A stretch of DNA of 64,000 bases. Origin: Athripsodes cinereus. Taxonomy: Eukaryota; Arthropoda; Insecta; Trichoptera; Leptoceridae. Position numbers and translations under genes: made by a program. Of the stretch, positions 24,230 through 36,281 are shown piece after piece; within the stretch, counting starts at the first letter, position 1, and every line of letters starts with the position of its first letter. Below the pieces are notes generated by a model. The model did no database searches and was not told where the DNA came from. It saw nothing but the letters and a program-made list of their open reading frames with translations. The stretch lies in NCBI GenBank assembly GCA_947579605.1, contig OX388322.1, positions 3,286,001 to 3,350,000 on the forward strand, written 5' to 3'.

Positions 24230-27200
24230 ATTATAACGTGAGTACTGGTGATCTAGAGGAAGATCCAGCCTAAATATAGATCGTCTCCCACTCTATATAT
24301 TCCAATATGCAATAACGAGATCCCTGCTACTGGCTGCTGATCTATTTATATTTCTCCTCACCCATCCCGTTTCACCTACCGACAGTCCACCACCACTCCG
24401 CTAGTCCGCCGCGGTCATCCACGCCATCTAAAACCGCCATCAGTTCGTGAAAATTATAAAAAAAAATCACGGTAACAATTTATTTCAAATTCGTTTATCC
24501 GTAGATCCTCGACGCCATGTTGTTTGATGGATCATTAATTCCATAATAATAATAATAATTTATAACATCAATTTAAAACTAAATGGAATTTGTTCTGTTT
24601 TCAAAAATACGTTGACGACATTTTAATATTTTATCGAACGATTTCATTCCTTTTTTAAATAAGCGCCGGTGTGTGTCGTTCTAATTTATCGTTCTTTTTT
24701 CGATTTCCTGTATCTCTGAAAATAATATTCGCACCTGTCAGATGCTACGTCACATCATCACGAATCACAGAGTGTTACTAAACACGCTATCACTTCAAAC
24801 ATACCATAGAGTGTTTAAAAAGTTAATAATATTAATTAAACTTTTGTGTATTATGTATTTTTAGATTAGTTATGTGACAATGAGTTCAATATGTCGAGTG
24901 TATTTGTATTTAGATCGATATTCGTACTATAGCTCATGAAACGTGTGTCTATCTATATAAAACTTTAGCCCGTAATTTGTTATAAATAAAATTAACGTCT
25001 CGAAGTCTTAATTACACCAGATTACAAATTCAACCAGAGCTAAAAACGATATTATTTTTTAAATATAAGTAAACACGGTTTTCTTTCGACTCCTACAGTC
25101 GAATTGGATCACAACGAAAAGAAATGGGTTATTTATTTATTTATTTATTTATTTATTCATTTGTTAACAGCTATTAATAATAAGCTTTTTTTATACATTA
25201 AAAAAAAAGAACACATCAAAAGATCCATGATCAGAGATAAAAAGGGTTAGTGGCATAAATATTGCAAAATTATTTCTAAAAACGTGGTCACCTATTGAGC
25301 ACATTTTACTGTGTATTTTTTCAATATGTGTCACATTTTTTCTCTAATTTTACAAAATTAGAATCTATCGCAAAATTAGCGTGAGTTCTCAGTTTCTACA
25401 TAAATTCAAATATCGAACGAAGAAAATTATATCTGTAGAATAGAAGATAATAATGTTCAAAAATCTCTCTCTGCTTTCAATCATTAGGATTGGTCTGCAC
25501 CGAAACTCCGCAAAAATATTTATGTTTTCAAATTAAGAAAAGTTGAAATTGTTCACATAGAATATTATAGAGATATCTAAATACATCAAACATCAGCTGA
25601 ATTATATGTTAAATCGTAAAAAAAAATGTATGTATATTCTCTACGTAATCAATTAGAGAGAAAATGTTTGTTGATTTATTGAAATCAAGCATGCGAAATA
25701 TCCATTTTAATATCATCTGTTATTTTTATCACAATTCTAACCCAAATAAACCGGATACAAAGACCATTTGCTATCTTAATAGCACTCAATTACTGTATTC
25801 ATTTGTACAATGGTTTGTAATTACTGCAAATTTTTGAAGGTTTGGTTTTACTACATATTATATTATACTTTGTCGTTAGATTATTTATATTTATCGATTG
25901 TTACAAATTTTGACGGATTATACAAAAAGACTCAATCAATCTAACCAATTAGAATCTATTATTTTTTTCTCTTGTCCAACAAAAATATTAATTAGAATGT
26001 ACCTATACGCATAGGTATTTTTAAATTATTTTTTTTAAATATATCTGGGTTTTTGTTATAAACCCAAATACAACCTTATACACCTTCCATAGTAAGCTAA
26101 AAACTTTTATCGTGAAAGGGAGTTTTCCGGAATTTACACACGAATGTCATGTAAATATTTTCAAAAAATATTGAAATCAGCTTTAAAAATAAAAGAAAAA
26201 AACCTTCAGTTGAGAGGCAATACAGATTTGTATGAAGTCTTTATTTTTGTAGAAAGAAAGAGAGAGTCTAATTCTTTATCTATCCACGCATGAGAGAAAA
26301 TGACTACAGTTGGTTATAAAGCAATAAAAAATGCAATTAAAATTAAAATAGGAAAAGGTGAAATGTATGTTATGCATTATGTTATATTGCGATGAAAGCC
26401 GAAATCAAAACAGAACTAACTGGGTCTGGTTTCTAAGCATATTTGTACTGCGTTACCAATCTATTCTAAGTCAACAGGTATGAGGTACACAGTTACCCGT
26501 CCTGAACGTCTTAATTTTATGGCAGGGTGAAGAGGGCCTGAATGTTTATTACATGTAGGAATTAGTCTATACTGCCTACTTTATCATTTGTGATCAATGT
26601 CATGATGACATTGAGAGAAAGTGTGACCCGAGTCAGTAAATTATAATAGACTGACCTATCTCAATAAAAAATATATTAGACCAATAATTGTGCAATAGTG
26701 GAATTGAAAGTTCAATAATTATAATATTATATATTATTATAAATATAATGTAGGTATATGTTGCAGTTATAGTTAATGTGTTATGTATTGTTTTGGCAAT
26801 GATTTTAATTTAATAATAGCTTTATACTCATCCATTTTAATAAGTCGATAATACAATGAACTCATTGTTTAAATAAATATTTATAGATATCACTACTATA
26901 GATATGTAGTATTAGTGATAGGTACACTATTTAGAATTTATGAAGAAAATTTATTATATATAAAGAAATATAAAAAGTGATTGTTAAAAATGTAAGAAAA
27001 TGAAGTTGTATGGAAGATGGTTAGCAGCTGAGTGTTTGTTGTACTATTTTGTTTTGTTCTAGAAACATTTAAATAAAGAAGCATTCAAATAAATATAGGT
27101 GAAATTGGGTAGGTGCGTGGCTAGTCGCCACATATCTATAATATGAATATCTATGTATGTAGGCAATTTATTAATCTAATAAATATTGGGTCCATTTGTA

Positions 27201-27503
27201 TATCTGTATATTATTTTTATATGTCTTTCATAAACACCATAATTAGACAGGTCAGAGAAAAAATAATACGCTCTATACGAAGTCTAATCGTTTGTGCGGG
27301 CTGGGCTTTATAATAAAAATATTACAATAAAAACGAGAGAGCTTGATCCATTCGAGATCTGAAATCCTAAAAATGCTTGCTTCTATGGTGTGCATAAAAT
27401 GTTTCCCGATTGGTGGACCTTACATCATGACGGCTTTTAGCCTATATGAATCCAAGCGCCACAGTGTCAAATAAAGAAATTAAATTTCAACAATCGGGCT
27501 AGC
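24230..27503. other. AT-rich intergenic DNA with one GC-richer patch
   Basis: No gene recognised. The patch 24360-24440 is conspicuously GC- and CpG-richer than its surroundings and holds only short open frames. A (TTTA)n tail at 25130-25160 and a SINE body fragment at 26031-26150 (block TGGGTTTTTGTTATAAACCC) are the only repeats I can name. Confidence 0.5.
26031..26150 (-). repeat. SINE body fragment
   Basis: Shares TTGTTATAAACCC..ACACCTT and AAGC(C/T)AAAA(G/A)CTTTT blocks with the SINE at 59620-59790, and with a shorter piece at 3083-3130. Head with the B box is missing. Confidence 0.5.
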
Positions 27504-27511
27504 TTCTAGGC

Positions 27512-27701
27512 CATGGGTGGCCAACCTTTTCAGCAGCCAGACTAAATTTTAGAATTGAAATTTCCACCGGGCCACAACACTATACTCCATATATGGAACA
27601 TTTAATATTTTTACTTCACCTTAAAATTTCTACACCCCCCCACAAATTTTCAAAATGGTATAGGAATTTGATATGTTTGCAAATTCCGTGGGCCACCCTT
27701 G
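27512..27701. mobile_element. hAT-like MITE with 8-bp duplication
   Basis: TIRs CATGGGTGGCC and (complement of the right end) CAAGGGTGGCC match at 10 of 11 positions. Flanks TTCTAGGC (27504-27511) and GTCTAGGC (27702-27709) match at 7 of 8 positions, as expected for a hAT target duplication. The 190-bp interior is non-coding. Confidence 0.75.
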
Positions 27702-27709
27702 GTCTAGGC

Positions 27710-30700
27710 ATTTAGTTTACTAGCTTATTTAAATATCGGGCGACGACAGATGCACAATGAATTTAAAAACATATTCCTGACGACAAAAACTAAATACATT
27801 AAAAATACCTTCTGTAATACTTTCACAAAGAAAATCTTACTACTAAGTATTCCTTATTTTCTACAAATTAATTTCAATTAAAACCTTAATTTAATAACGT
27901 CGGTTAAAACTGACTTAAAAACATAAAATGTTTATCCCGCACTTAATTGTGTTTCATTGAGACGCATTACTTTTTTCTTTCATCGCGCGTCGCGACGCGT
28001 CATTTCAGTGAGTGTCTTAATATTTCAGGTTTTTCATCATAGGTACATAATATTGTTTTGGATTTTCCCCAGATCATGTGTGACGGCTGCTTAGGACGTT
28101 GAATCCACAACACTAAAATGTAAGTATACCAAATTTGAATATTTTTTAACAATAGTAAACACTTATTTATAGTATATCCACTGTGACTATTATTGCACGC
28201 GAGCCGGTTTTCAAGAGCTTCCGCACTCATCATCAGGCTAGCGTAAAGGGATATACTATGAAAAGTGTTTTATTTATAAATAATTACATAACATAACATA
28301 ACATAATTCAACATGAACTTCCACCAAGAACCGTCGGTTGAAAATATCAACTTTATTTAATAGTAAACACATGCATTAAACACAATTATATTTATAATAT
28401 TTTAAAATAACTATTTTGCCCTTAAAATTGAGCAGAGCTCGTGCTTGGAGGGGTTACAGGGTTATTTCTTTGTATTCAACAAATTCGATTAATCTTTTCA
28501 ATATACATGAAATAATTTACCATCTTAATTAATGAAAATAAACACAAAAAATCAATGACACAACCATTACATCTCATACACCTATTCACCACCTTCTCAC
28601 TGAAACACCTTCTTAATTTCTAAACTTTAAGTATAAGCCAGAAACTATAAATTTTAATATTTTTGAATTTTCTTTGTACCTATCTGATAATTTGGACGTT
28701 AAACCTCCCAGGACACTAGAAAACTCACAGAAAAATGTCAGAGATCTAATCTCTATTCTAAAGAATCCACAATAATATATATTCATTAAATCTATTATTT
28801 AATTAAAACCAATACATGTGTAACTAGCTATTGCCATTCATGCGGATGTACGTACAAGTAAAATACTGGGTGAAGCTAATATTAAATTTATCATAATTTC
28901 AGAACTGAATATCGTGTCTGCAAGGTATAAATTAAATTAGATTATAAAAAACACTGTTATTTAAAAGGATTGTTATCAAAATTAATTAAAGTTTGTATAC
29001 ATAACTAAATATTATACATCTTTATACCAGATATTATATAACTATAACTAGAGTAATAATAATAATTATAACTGTCTTATCAAAGTCACGAAATGAAAAT
29101 ATAATAAGTTATTTAATATGGTCATTATTATTTTAAGGGGAGAGGGTGGTTTATCATCAATTCGTAATCATTTTATTTAAGTATCAATCTACCCATCTAT
29201 AACAGATATTTCGAGAAATATGTATCATGATATTGCCCAAATGTGGGATATCCGCAGTGAATAAACTGAGTGAATTGTACTCTTAGGTCGATATATCTAA
29301 ATCACAATAAAATAGGATAGGAAGTTATTCTCCATATAGGTACACGTCTTTTATAGGACACCCAAAAACTTGCAGAAAAGAATGGAAGGTTTATTCTATT
29401 CCAGACCAATTGCGAATAAATTGAATTGACATAATTATGTTCCATGGAGCACCCGTTAAAGGATTGCTCTAGCAATATTTTCCGTAAGTGTTTGAATATC
29501 GAATAAAGATTTTTTACGTCTTAAATTCAGCGATGAGATTTTATTTATTTTATTTTATTTATTTATTCATTCTTTACAGTACGTTGATTACATGATATAA
29601 AATTTTATAGAAAAATGCATTCAAATTAGGTAAAGTCATTATATACCTATGGTCAGTTTATAGCAGAGATGCGATCTATTCCAACCAACCCTATCCTGTG
29701 TCAAGTCCTGTATCAACAGACAATTCACACAGACCGAGCTAGTCCCAAACTAAGATATGAATCTTGTATTATGGGTACTAACACGACGATACACATATAT
29801 ACAACGCACTGAACATTCTGAATGTCTTAATTTTTTTGTTGACACGAAGAGGATGGTTTGTTTGTTTATTACGTGATCTGCTGGCTAACTCACTTGTGGG
29901 ATATGCCGTGATGATATAATAGTAGTAGTAATTTATATTGTTTACCTACATTTATTTCTTTCTCACCTCTTTAGAGAAATATTTAAAACTATACAATATG
30001 TTTAAAGCAAATGTATGTGTCACTCTCACTAAGAAATGTGAAACGTAAATAAATAAAAAAATGTTCTTAGCCTACTGTATGTTTTTACTATGTACATATA
30101 TGTCTATACTCTAATCAGTGACTTTCAAACTTTTTATGATTAGGTACCACTTTGAGATTTTTGTTTTTGTGACGGAAAAGTCCAAAAAAGTTGACAAAAA
30201 AATATCGGGGTTTTTAAAAAATGATGGAAATCTATTATTTCAAAAATTTTGGTTTCTAGTTTAAATATAGAAAATATATAGAAAAGATGATATACAAAAC
30301 TTATTTACTTCGCCTTCACAACACAAGCATAATGTTGCTGACTGTGAGAGTGTTTGTTTAGATTTACACAAGCCAAGATTTTTCATGAAAAAAAAAATGC
30401 TGGCAAACAAAAAATTACATCACAATACAAAATATTATTTAATGTGACCTTCATATTGATTAATTAACGTTACGGCCGGTTCCATAAAAAAGAAAGAGTC
30501 CCTTTAAATTTTTGCAGAAAAAACTACCTACCAATTATTATTTTAGTAACTCATAGCAATTATGACATCTCGGATTTTATCTTAAATGAACTTTCGGCTG
30601 GTTCCATAAAAAGAAAGAGGGTCGGTTCCATAAAAAATAAAAATATTTGCTTTACTTACAATAAAATTGTACTTGTTTCTATGGAATGTTTGCATTAATT

Positions 30701-30759
30701 TTCAACTGTTCTTATACATAATCGGTGAACGTGTTCCATTTTTGTCTAGTAGGTAGGTA
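27710..30759. other. AT-rich intergenic DNA with repeat fragments
   Basis: No gene recognised. It holds a decayed hammerhead-like motif (28197-28241), family O pieces at 29340-29545 and 29815-29935, a SINE 3' piece at 29740-29800, a hAT-like left end at about 30117 (CAGTGACTTTCAAACTTTTT) with no matching right end, and GGTTCCATAAAAA repeats at 30478-30640. Confidence 0.5.
28172..28257 (-). ncRNA. Hairpin with decayed hammerhead-like core
   Basis: AGTATATCC (28172-28180) pairs with GGATATACT (28249-28257). On the minus strand the core CTGATGA (28230-28236) is perfect, is followed by the extra T and a GAG/CTC stem II, then two unpaired Ts and GAAA. Stem III is AACCGG and no longer self-complementary, so the motif is probably dead. 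Confidence 0.4.
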
Positions 30760-30818
30760 GGTACATCTAGCGATGTGAGAAGAGAAATTTCTCTCCATAA
30801 TTTTTCTTAGTGGTATTA

Positions 30819-30927
30819 TTATTATTATTATTACTGACAATAAGACGATTCTTACAAGGATCATTACAGCTGAAGGCCAATGCGATCCCAGAAGAAAACA
30901 TTAAACAATATCCAAACGACAACACAA
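30819..30927 (-). other. LINE 3' UTR and (TAA)n tail
   Basis: Short 3' UTR containing TTCTGGGATCGCATTGGCC-like and TGTAATGATCCTTGTAAGAA blocks, ending in about six TAA units against the hAT sequence TACCACTAAG. Related 3' ends occur at 45535-45690 and 49545-49745 (GAT..GGCC and CAGTGCAGGGTGA blocks). Confidence 0.7.
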
Positions 30928-33612
30928 CTACAATATATCCTCGATTTTCCTTATAAATTCTGCATATGTCACGTTGAAGAAATCAACCTCTCCAGCCAGA
31001 CCATTAAACATTTGAATAGCTTTTCCCACTGGGGAGTTTGCCAATATGTTTGTTCGGCTTTGAGGCTGATAAAAAAAATCGTGATGCCGAGAACGTCCAT
31101 ATGCATCGGGAACATATATATTGAATTTTTCAAGTATTATTGGATTAAATATGATACCGTTGAGTAGCTCAAAAAAGTGACGAGCACAGAATACATCTCG
31201 GCGATGTTCTAAAGTATTATAGCCAAGGCAACCCATTACGAATGAAGATGGAAACAGGTAGGGACAATATCCATATATTTTCCAATATAGCGACCATAAA
31301 AATCTTCTTTGTACCTTTTCCACCATTAAAACATACGTGTCTTCCGATGGACACCAAATAATCGAACCTGACTCCAGAACACTCCGAACTAATGACTCAT
31401 ATAAAAGCTTTAACGTGTTTGGATTTTGAAAGTTGTTGGAGTGTCTCAGCAAAAAACCCAGCGATTTGTAAGCCTTTTGAGTTATATCCGTAATATGCTC
31501 CCTGAAATGAAAATTCTGAGTGAAAAGAACACCAAGGTCCTTAGACTTCTCAACTCTGATGAGCAATGTATTATCCATGGTGTAGTCATAAATCATCGGT
31601 TGCCTAGATCTAGAATATGTCATAATGTTACATTTTTTTACACTAAAAGGAAGCCTATTTCTATGTGACCATTCGACGATAGAATCAATATCTGACTGCA
31701 ACTCCTTGGCATCCTCGGCACATCGGACACTCTTGAAAACCTTCAAGTCGTCTGCAAACAGAAGAAACTTCGAATAACGCACGCTGCCTCCAACATCATT
31801 TATAAAAAGTGTAAAAAGTAATGGTCCTAAATTTGAGCCCTGAGGAACTCCAGACGTTGCCAAGAATTTGTCAGAGCAATGATCACCGCTCACAACATAT
31901 TGTTTTCTGTTTGTGAAATAATCCGACAGCAGATCAACCAGACCTTGAGAAAATCCCATTTTAGACAGTTTATTCAGCAAAACATGGTGATCCACTCTAT
32001 CAAACGCCTTCTCGAAGTCGTTGTAGTTAACATCCACTTGTGTTTTGCTGTCTATGTTTTTGGTTACATATGTATTAAAACAAAGCAAATTTGTTACAGT
32101 TGAACGTTTCGGTCTAAATCCATGTTGCTCATCCACCAGCATATGCTCACACATGCCAAATATATATCTATGCAATATCATTTCAAAAAGCTTGGCTGGC
32201 GCGGATAGCACAGCTACAGGTCTGTAATTGGTAATTTCCGCTGGGTCACCCTTTTTAAGAATAGGAGTTACCTTAGTAACCTTCCACACATCCGGCATTC
32301 TCTTAAGATCAACACACACATTGAATAAATACCTTAGAACATCAGTGATCACATGGCCAGCCTGTTTCAAAATATAAGCAGGTATCATATCCGGTCCTGA
32401 CGAATGTTTGGGTTTCAGATGTTTTAAACTATATTTAACGTCTTCATAGGTAATTGATGGTACATAAATCATTTCAAATGATCCTCCCGAAGAATCTTCA
32501 ATCAACCGTTCATTATCAGCAACATGTGGTCCAAAAACAGAAGAAAAGAACGACGCAAATCCATCTGCAATCTCGCTATCTCCAACATACAGTTTTTCAT
32601 TATAAGACATAGATTTAGGTCTTTGATCGCATTTTTTCTTTCCCTTAACAAAATTCCAAAAACGAGAAGGATCTGATGCAATTTCGTTTTCACATCTATT
32701 AATGTGCGTCTTATAATCAGATTCTATCAGTTTCTTCACCACACTTCGATGTTTTTTGAACTTGTTGTAAGCAACAAGTGAGCCAGATTTTTTCCACAAT
32801 TTATGAAACTTCGATTTTAAATTCATGTTATAAATAAGAGTCCCTGAAAACCAATTAGGAAAACCATCACGTCCGTTGTCACTTCTTCTAGCAAAACATG
32901 CGTCAAACGAAGCATACACTGTTTTGTAAAATTCATCCACCGCGACATTTAAATCCCCCGCAACATAAACGTGCTCCCATGATTTCGATGCCAGGTTGTC
33001 AATAAACATCGGAACATGTCTGTTACTGAACCTCCATCTCCTATCTACAGAAATCTCCCGACCTCGTCTTATATGACCCTCATAATATCTACTTCTGTGG
33101 GTAATTGAGAATGTGATATCAAGGGTAGGGTGGTAAGAGTCTTCAGGAACAAGTGGAAAGTCATGTCTACTAACCCGAATACACGATGGATCAAGATTTG
33201 CGTATACCATATCCAATACTCTACTTGAACAGTTGACAACAGTATTCATTTGTTGTAGGTTAAGCAGATCTAAGAAATATTTGTGTTCAGCCTTAGGATA
33301 GTTGCAAGAATGCAGATTAAAGTCTCCCAAAATTAAAACATTTTTACCAATTAGTCTCGAGCGCTCACTCTCAACCTTTGAGTAAAAACTTTCAAATGCA
33401 TCAGAGTTAGTACTTGGCGGAAAATATACGACACAGACAAATAGCACGTATTGATCGAAAACTAGTTTGACCCATAGATCTTCTCCTGACTCAGTTTCCA
33501 GGTTGTGAACTCGCGTAGCCAGTTGTAACCGAGTTATGACCTTTCGCCCAGTACCTACACTTCGCAGCCAACCTGATTGATCCAAAAATTTGTGGGGCTG
33601 ATTAAGGCCCAA
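30928..33612 (-). CDS. LINE endonuclease/reverse transcriptase, intact 894-codon frame, EN truncated
   Basis: Non-LTR retrotransposon ORF2-type protein that nicks target DNA and reverse-transcribes its own RNA. Endonuclease remains from about residue 45: VVYFPPS (61-67), GDFN (96-99), SRVLDMVYAN (130-139). The N-terminal half of the endonuclease with the catalytic Asn/Glu is missing. RT motifs: NYRPV (462-466), HGFRPKRST (497-505), NDFEKAFD (531-538), SGVPQGS (587-593), FADD (619-622), followed by the thumb block DLGVLFTQNFHFREH and a VEKVQRRFLW connection. The motif set fits the CR1/Jockey group. No stop or frameshift across 894 codons implies a young insertion, though 5' truncation makes it non-autonomous as it stands. 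It lies inside a hAT-like element. Confidence 0.9.
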   Translation of the reverse strand: MGLNQPHKFLDQSGWLRSVGTGRKVITRLQLATRVHNLETESGEDLWVKLVFDQYVLFVCVVYFPPSTNSDAFESFYSKVESERSRLIGKNVLILGDFNLHSCNYPKAEHKYFLDLLNLQQMNTVVNCSSRVLDMVYANLDPSCIRVSRHDFPLVPEDSYHPTLDITFSITHRSRYYEGHIRRGREISVDRRWRFSNRHVPMFIDNLASKSWEHVYVAGDLNVAVDEFYKTVYASFDACFARRSDNGRDGFPNWFSGTLIYNMNLKSKFHKLWKKSGSLVAYNKFKKHRSVVKKLIESDYKTHINRCENEIASDPSRFWNFVKGKKKCDQRPKSMSYNEKLYVGDSEIADGFASFFSSVFGPHVADNERLIEDSSGGSFEMIYVPSITYEDVKYSLKHLKPKHSSGPDMIPAYILKQAGHVITDVLRYLFNVCVDLKRMPDVWKVTKVTPILKKGDPAEITNYRPVAVLSAPAKLFEMILHRYIFGMCEHMLVDEQHGFRPKRSTVTNLLCFNTYVTKNIDSKTQVDVNYNDFEKAFDRVDHHVLLNKLSKMGFSQGLVDLLSDYFTNRKQYVVSGDHCSDKFLATSGVPQGSNLGPLLFTLFINDVGGSVRYSKFLLFADDLKVFKSVRCAEDAKELQSDIDSIVEWSHRNRLPFSVKKCNIMTYSRSRQPMIYDYTMDNTLLIRVEKSKDLGVLFTQNFHFREHITDITQKAYKSLGFLLRHSNNFQNPNTLKLLYESLVRSVLESGSIIWCPSEDTYVLMVEKVQRRFLWSLYWKIYGYCPYLFPSSFVMGCLGYNTLEHRRDVFCARHFFELLNGIIFNPIILEKFNIYVPDAYGRSRHHDFFYQPQSRTNILANSPVGKAIQMFNGLAGEVDFFNVTYAEFIRKIEDIL

Positions 33613-33914
33613 ATCAGAGGTTATTTACACTTTTTTCTATGCACGTACCTGCAATTTTTTTTTCTTAAATATGGGCATGTGGGGTGTCAAACATCAAGAT
33701 TTTTCATCAGTTATTAGCACTTTTTTCTATGTAGGTACCTAACATTTTTTTGTTTCCATAATTAATTGTAGCCATATTGGTGATAAATTGTCTCAACATA
33801 TGTACATTGATTGATTGAATAAAGTATTTATTATTATTATACTGTCAAATAAAAAAATAAAAAAAAATTTAAAAATTTCTCGAAAAATTATTTCTTGAGA
33901 ATTCCACAACACTA

Positions 33915-34150
33915 GGTACATCAATGGAGCACCCAGCAAAGAATTGGTCTCCCACTCTTTTTAAGTTTTCGAGTGTTCTTAAAAAGGCAGGTGTTCGAGA
34001 AAACATGTTAAATTCAGCGATGAGGTTTATCACTCATCCTAAATGTCTTAATTTTTGTTGGCATGAAGAGGACAACTTGTATGTGTGTTAAATGCAGCTG
34101 GTCTGCTGGCTACCCCTCATGAGGGATGTGCCGTGATGGTATAGTAGTAG
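33915..34150 (-). repeat. Dispersed repeat family O, near full length
   Basis: Blocks in order: GGAGCACCC, GGTCTCCCACTCTTTTTAAG, AATTCAGCGATGAGG, CATCCTAAATGTCTTAAT, GGCATGAAGAGGACAACTTG, GGCTACCCCTCATGAGGGAT, GTGATGGTATAGTAGTAG. The best reference for family O in this window, together with 41182-41440. Confidence 0.65.
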
Positions 34151-35269
34151 TAAATTTTTGCAGAAAAAACTTGTAGTAGTAACCATAGCAACCAATAGAA
34201 TATTGACAGATTTTCTTTATATTTACGGGGAAAAAAATTCTATACAAAAAACCACAGTAACTGATAGAATTTTGATATCTCGTACACTCTATATCTTTAT
34301 TATGAAACCGGCGTGTGAAACAGTGTCTTAAGTGTCCATTCAAAAAAAGGTGAGAAAGTCTATGATCGGAACTTTCGTCAGTAAGGAATAAGTAATTCTG
34401 GAACGTTGCCAGAGTTCAGAGTGGACGATTTATCTTTCTATCGTGCTTACCTCTTTGTTTCCGCAACATTATTTCGTTACTCATATCCAATGAGTTGGGC
34501 ACAATTAATCAAAAATTTAATTTAGTTAATCGAAAAAGTGAAATTTCCGGTCTTCTGCTCTTTTCTGTAAGTTTTGGAGTCTCCTGTAAAAGCTAGGTGT
34601 TCGTAAAATATTTCGTATAAGACATTGAAAGGACCCTCCACACACCCGGATATCTCAGGAGTCAAAGACTCCTATTTATCCGCACTTGCAAACAAAAATT
34701 TGTCCTCACGGGCGAGCCATATGGGCAGCCTGAATGGCCGGCCGGCCAAATCCGCCTTGTGGGAATCTTTTAAACTACTGTAAAACTTTCAATATCCCCT
34801 TAAGGTAGAGAAACACCAATATTTATATTTTTATTAAAATAATACAAGGATCCGAAATAAACACATAGGAAAAAAAATAACAATAAGTATACCCAATAAT
34901 CAAAATTTGTTACAAAAAGCAGAAATATGATGTCCAGAAACTTTTAAGGATCCAAGATAGAGAGCGCAGGGGTCACCGGTACTAGAGTAATGTGAAAACT
35001 ATTCTCCCTCCCGAAGGGGACATCCCAACCAATGCTACTCTCCACCAAGGGAGACATTTAACATCTTCAACAGAGCAATGTGATATGTCGTTCATCCATT
35101 TGTAAGGAGGGGGTGTCTTGTCTTGAATGTTTATCCCATGCAGCCAGCAACGGTGATGATAAAAAATTATGAATAATCGTTGTGGACATATCAGAAAAAA
35201 GTTACGAACGTTGATGAAAGTTAAGATATTTAATGATTTATATTGTTTGTTAATTTTTATAGAATAACC

Positions 35270-35760
35270 TTTGGTGTTCTTTTCACTCATGATTTACATT
35301 TTGGAGAACATATCGGGCTATTAATTCTGTTTTGTAATTAATGTTGACGTGCAAAAATAATAACTCTTGGTGTCCTTTTCACTAACAATTTGTATTTCGA
35401 AAATCATATTGTTGTGTTGATTCAGTTTTTTAAATAAAGATGATGTGAAAAAAGAAAAAACCTTGGTGTCCTTTTCACTAACAATTTGTATTTCGAAAAT
35501 CATATTGTTGTGTTGACTCAGTTTTTTAAATAAAGATGATGTGAAAAAAGAAAAAACCTTGGTGTCCTTTTCACTAACAATTTGTATTTCGAAAATCATA
35601 TTGTTGTGTTGACTCAGTTTTTTAAATAAAGATGATGTGAAAAAAGAAAAAACCTTGGTGTCCTTTTCACTAATAATGTGCATTATTGAGAACATATTGC
35701 TGAACAAACCATAAGAGCTTATAGTTATGGTAATTCTACCACTGCGTTAATGTTTGAAAA
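35270..35760 (+). repeat. 96-bp tandem array built from a LINE reverse-transcriptase fragment
   Basis: Four complete 96-bp units (starting near 35270, 35366, 35462 and 35558) and a fifth partial unit. In the plus frame each unit reads LGVLFTNNLYFENHI or similar, the same block as DLGVLFTQNFHFREHI in the LINE at 30928-33612; the last unit runs on into HIAEQTIRAY, matching the LINE's next block. Units 2-4 are almost identical (one visible substitution), so the expansion is recent. The 96-bp period equals 32 codons, which creates a spurious repetitive open frame on the minus strand. Confidence 0.85.
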
Positions 35761-35786
35761 AAAAATAAGAAAATTGGGCACTATAT

Positions 35787-36281
35787 GAGATGGTAGGCCC
35801 CACTGTTGTCAAATGTGAGATTTCATAGCAAAAGTAATATTCACGAAATTGATGCCATATGTAGAATTATTTTTTGGTCACCACGTTAAATTATTTTTGG
35901 ACATCAAGTTTTTCGACACCGGTAAACTTTACATTCGAGTTAGATTTTATTTTTGCTAAAACCAGCAAAAATAAAATCTAACTCAAATACGAATTTCTTA
36001 AAGTTTATATTCGAATTAGATTTCAAAAATAGATAGAAAAAATTCAAATTAGATAGCAAAAATAAAATAAAACCTGCTCAAATAAAACCTACCTCGAATA
36101 TAAGCTTTAGGAAATTTGTATACAAATTAGATTTTATTTTTGCCGGTTTTATTTTATTTTTGCAAATAAAAAAAGAAGAAAAATATTTCGCCAAAAAATC
36201 CAAATAATATTAATGTAGCAACAATTTTCCTGCATACAAAACTATATTTGACAGATATCTGACATTGGGGCCTACCATCTC
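35787..36281. mobile_element. 495-bp TIR MITE with inner palindrome
   Basis: GAGATGGTAGGCCCCA at the left end is repeated perfectly inverted at the right. A second inverted repeat inside (TTAGATTTTATTTTTGCT and its complement, 35941-35981) forms a strong hairpin. No target duplication longer than 2 bp is visible. Confidence 0.75.

Larger units (their letters stand above)
30768..33914. mobile_element. hAT-like element carrying a LINE, perfect 8-bp duplication
   Basis: Left end TAGCGATGTGAG (30768) and the complement of the right end TAGTGTTGTGGA (33914) are matching TIRs. GGTACATC flanks both sides (30760-30767 and 33915-33922), the size expected for hAT. Subterminal AGAAATTTCTC palindromes sit at both ends. 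The interior is a minus-strand LINE (about 30819-33612) whose (TAA)n tail abuts the left hAT part, plus a plus-oriented segment 33613-33838 ending TTGATTGAATAAAGTATTT and (TTA)n. The hAT part has no transposase. Confidence 0.8.

Noticed and set aside
30117..30480. hAT-like left end (CAGTGACTTTCAAACTTTTT)
   Set aside because: No matching right end or 8-bp duplication could be found.
35321..35707. Minus-strand 128-codon protein with a 32-residue repeat
   Set aside because: The period is the 96-bp tandem unit, and the opposite strand matches a known LINE RT block, so the minus frame is an artefact.
35270..35760. CRISPR-like array of regular repeats
   Set aside because: Units are contiguous with no unique spacers and derive from a LINE; the setting is eukaryotic.
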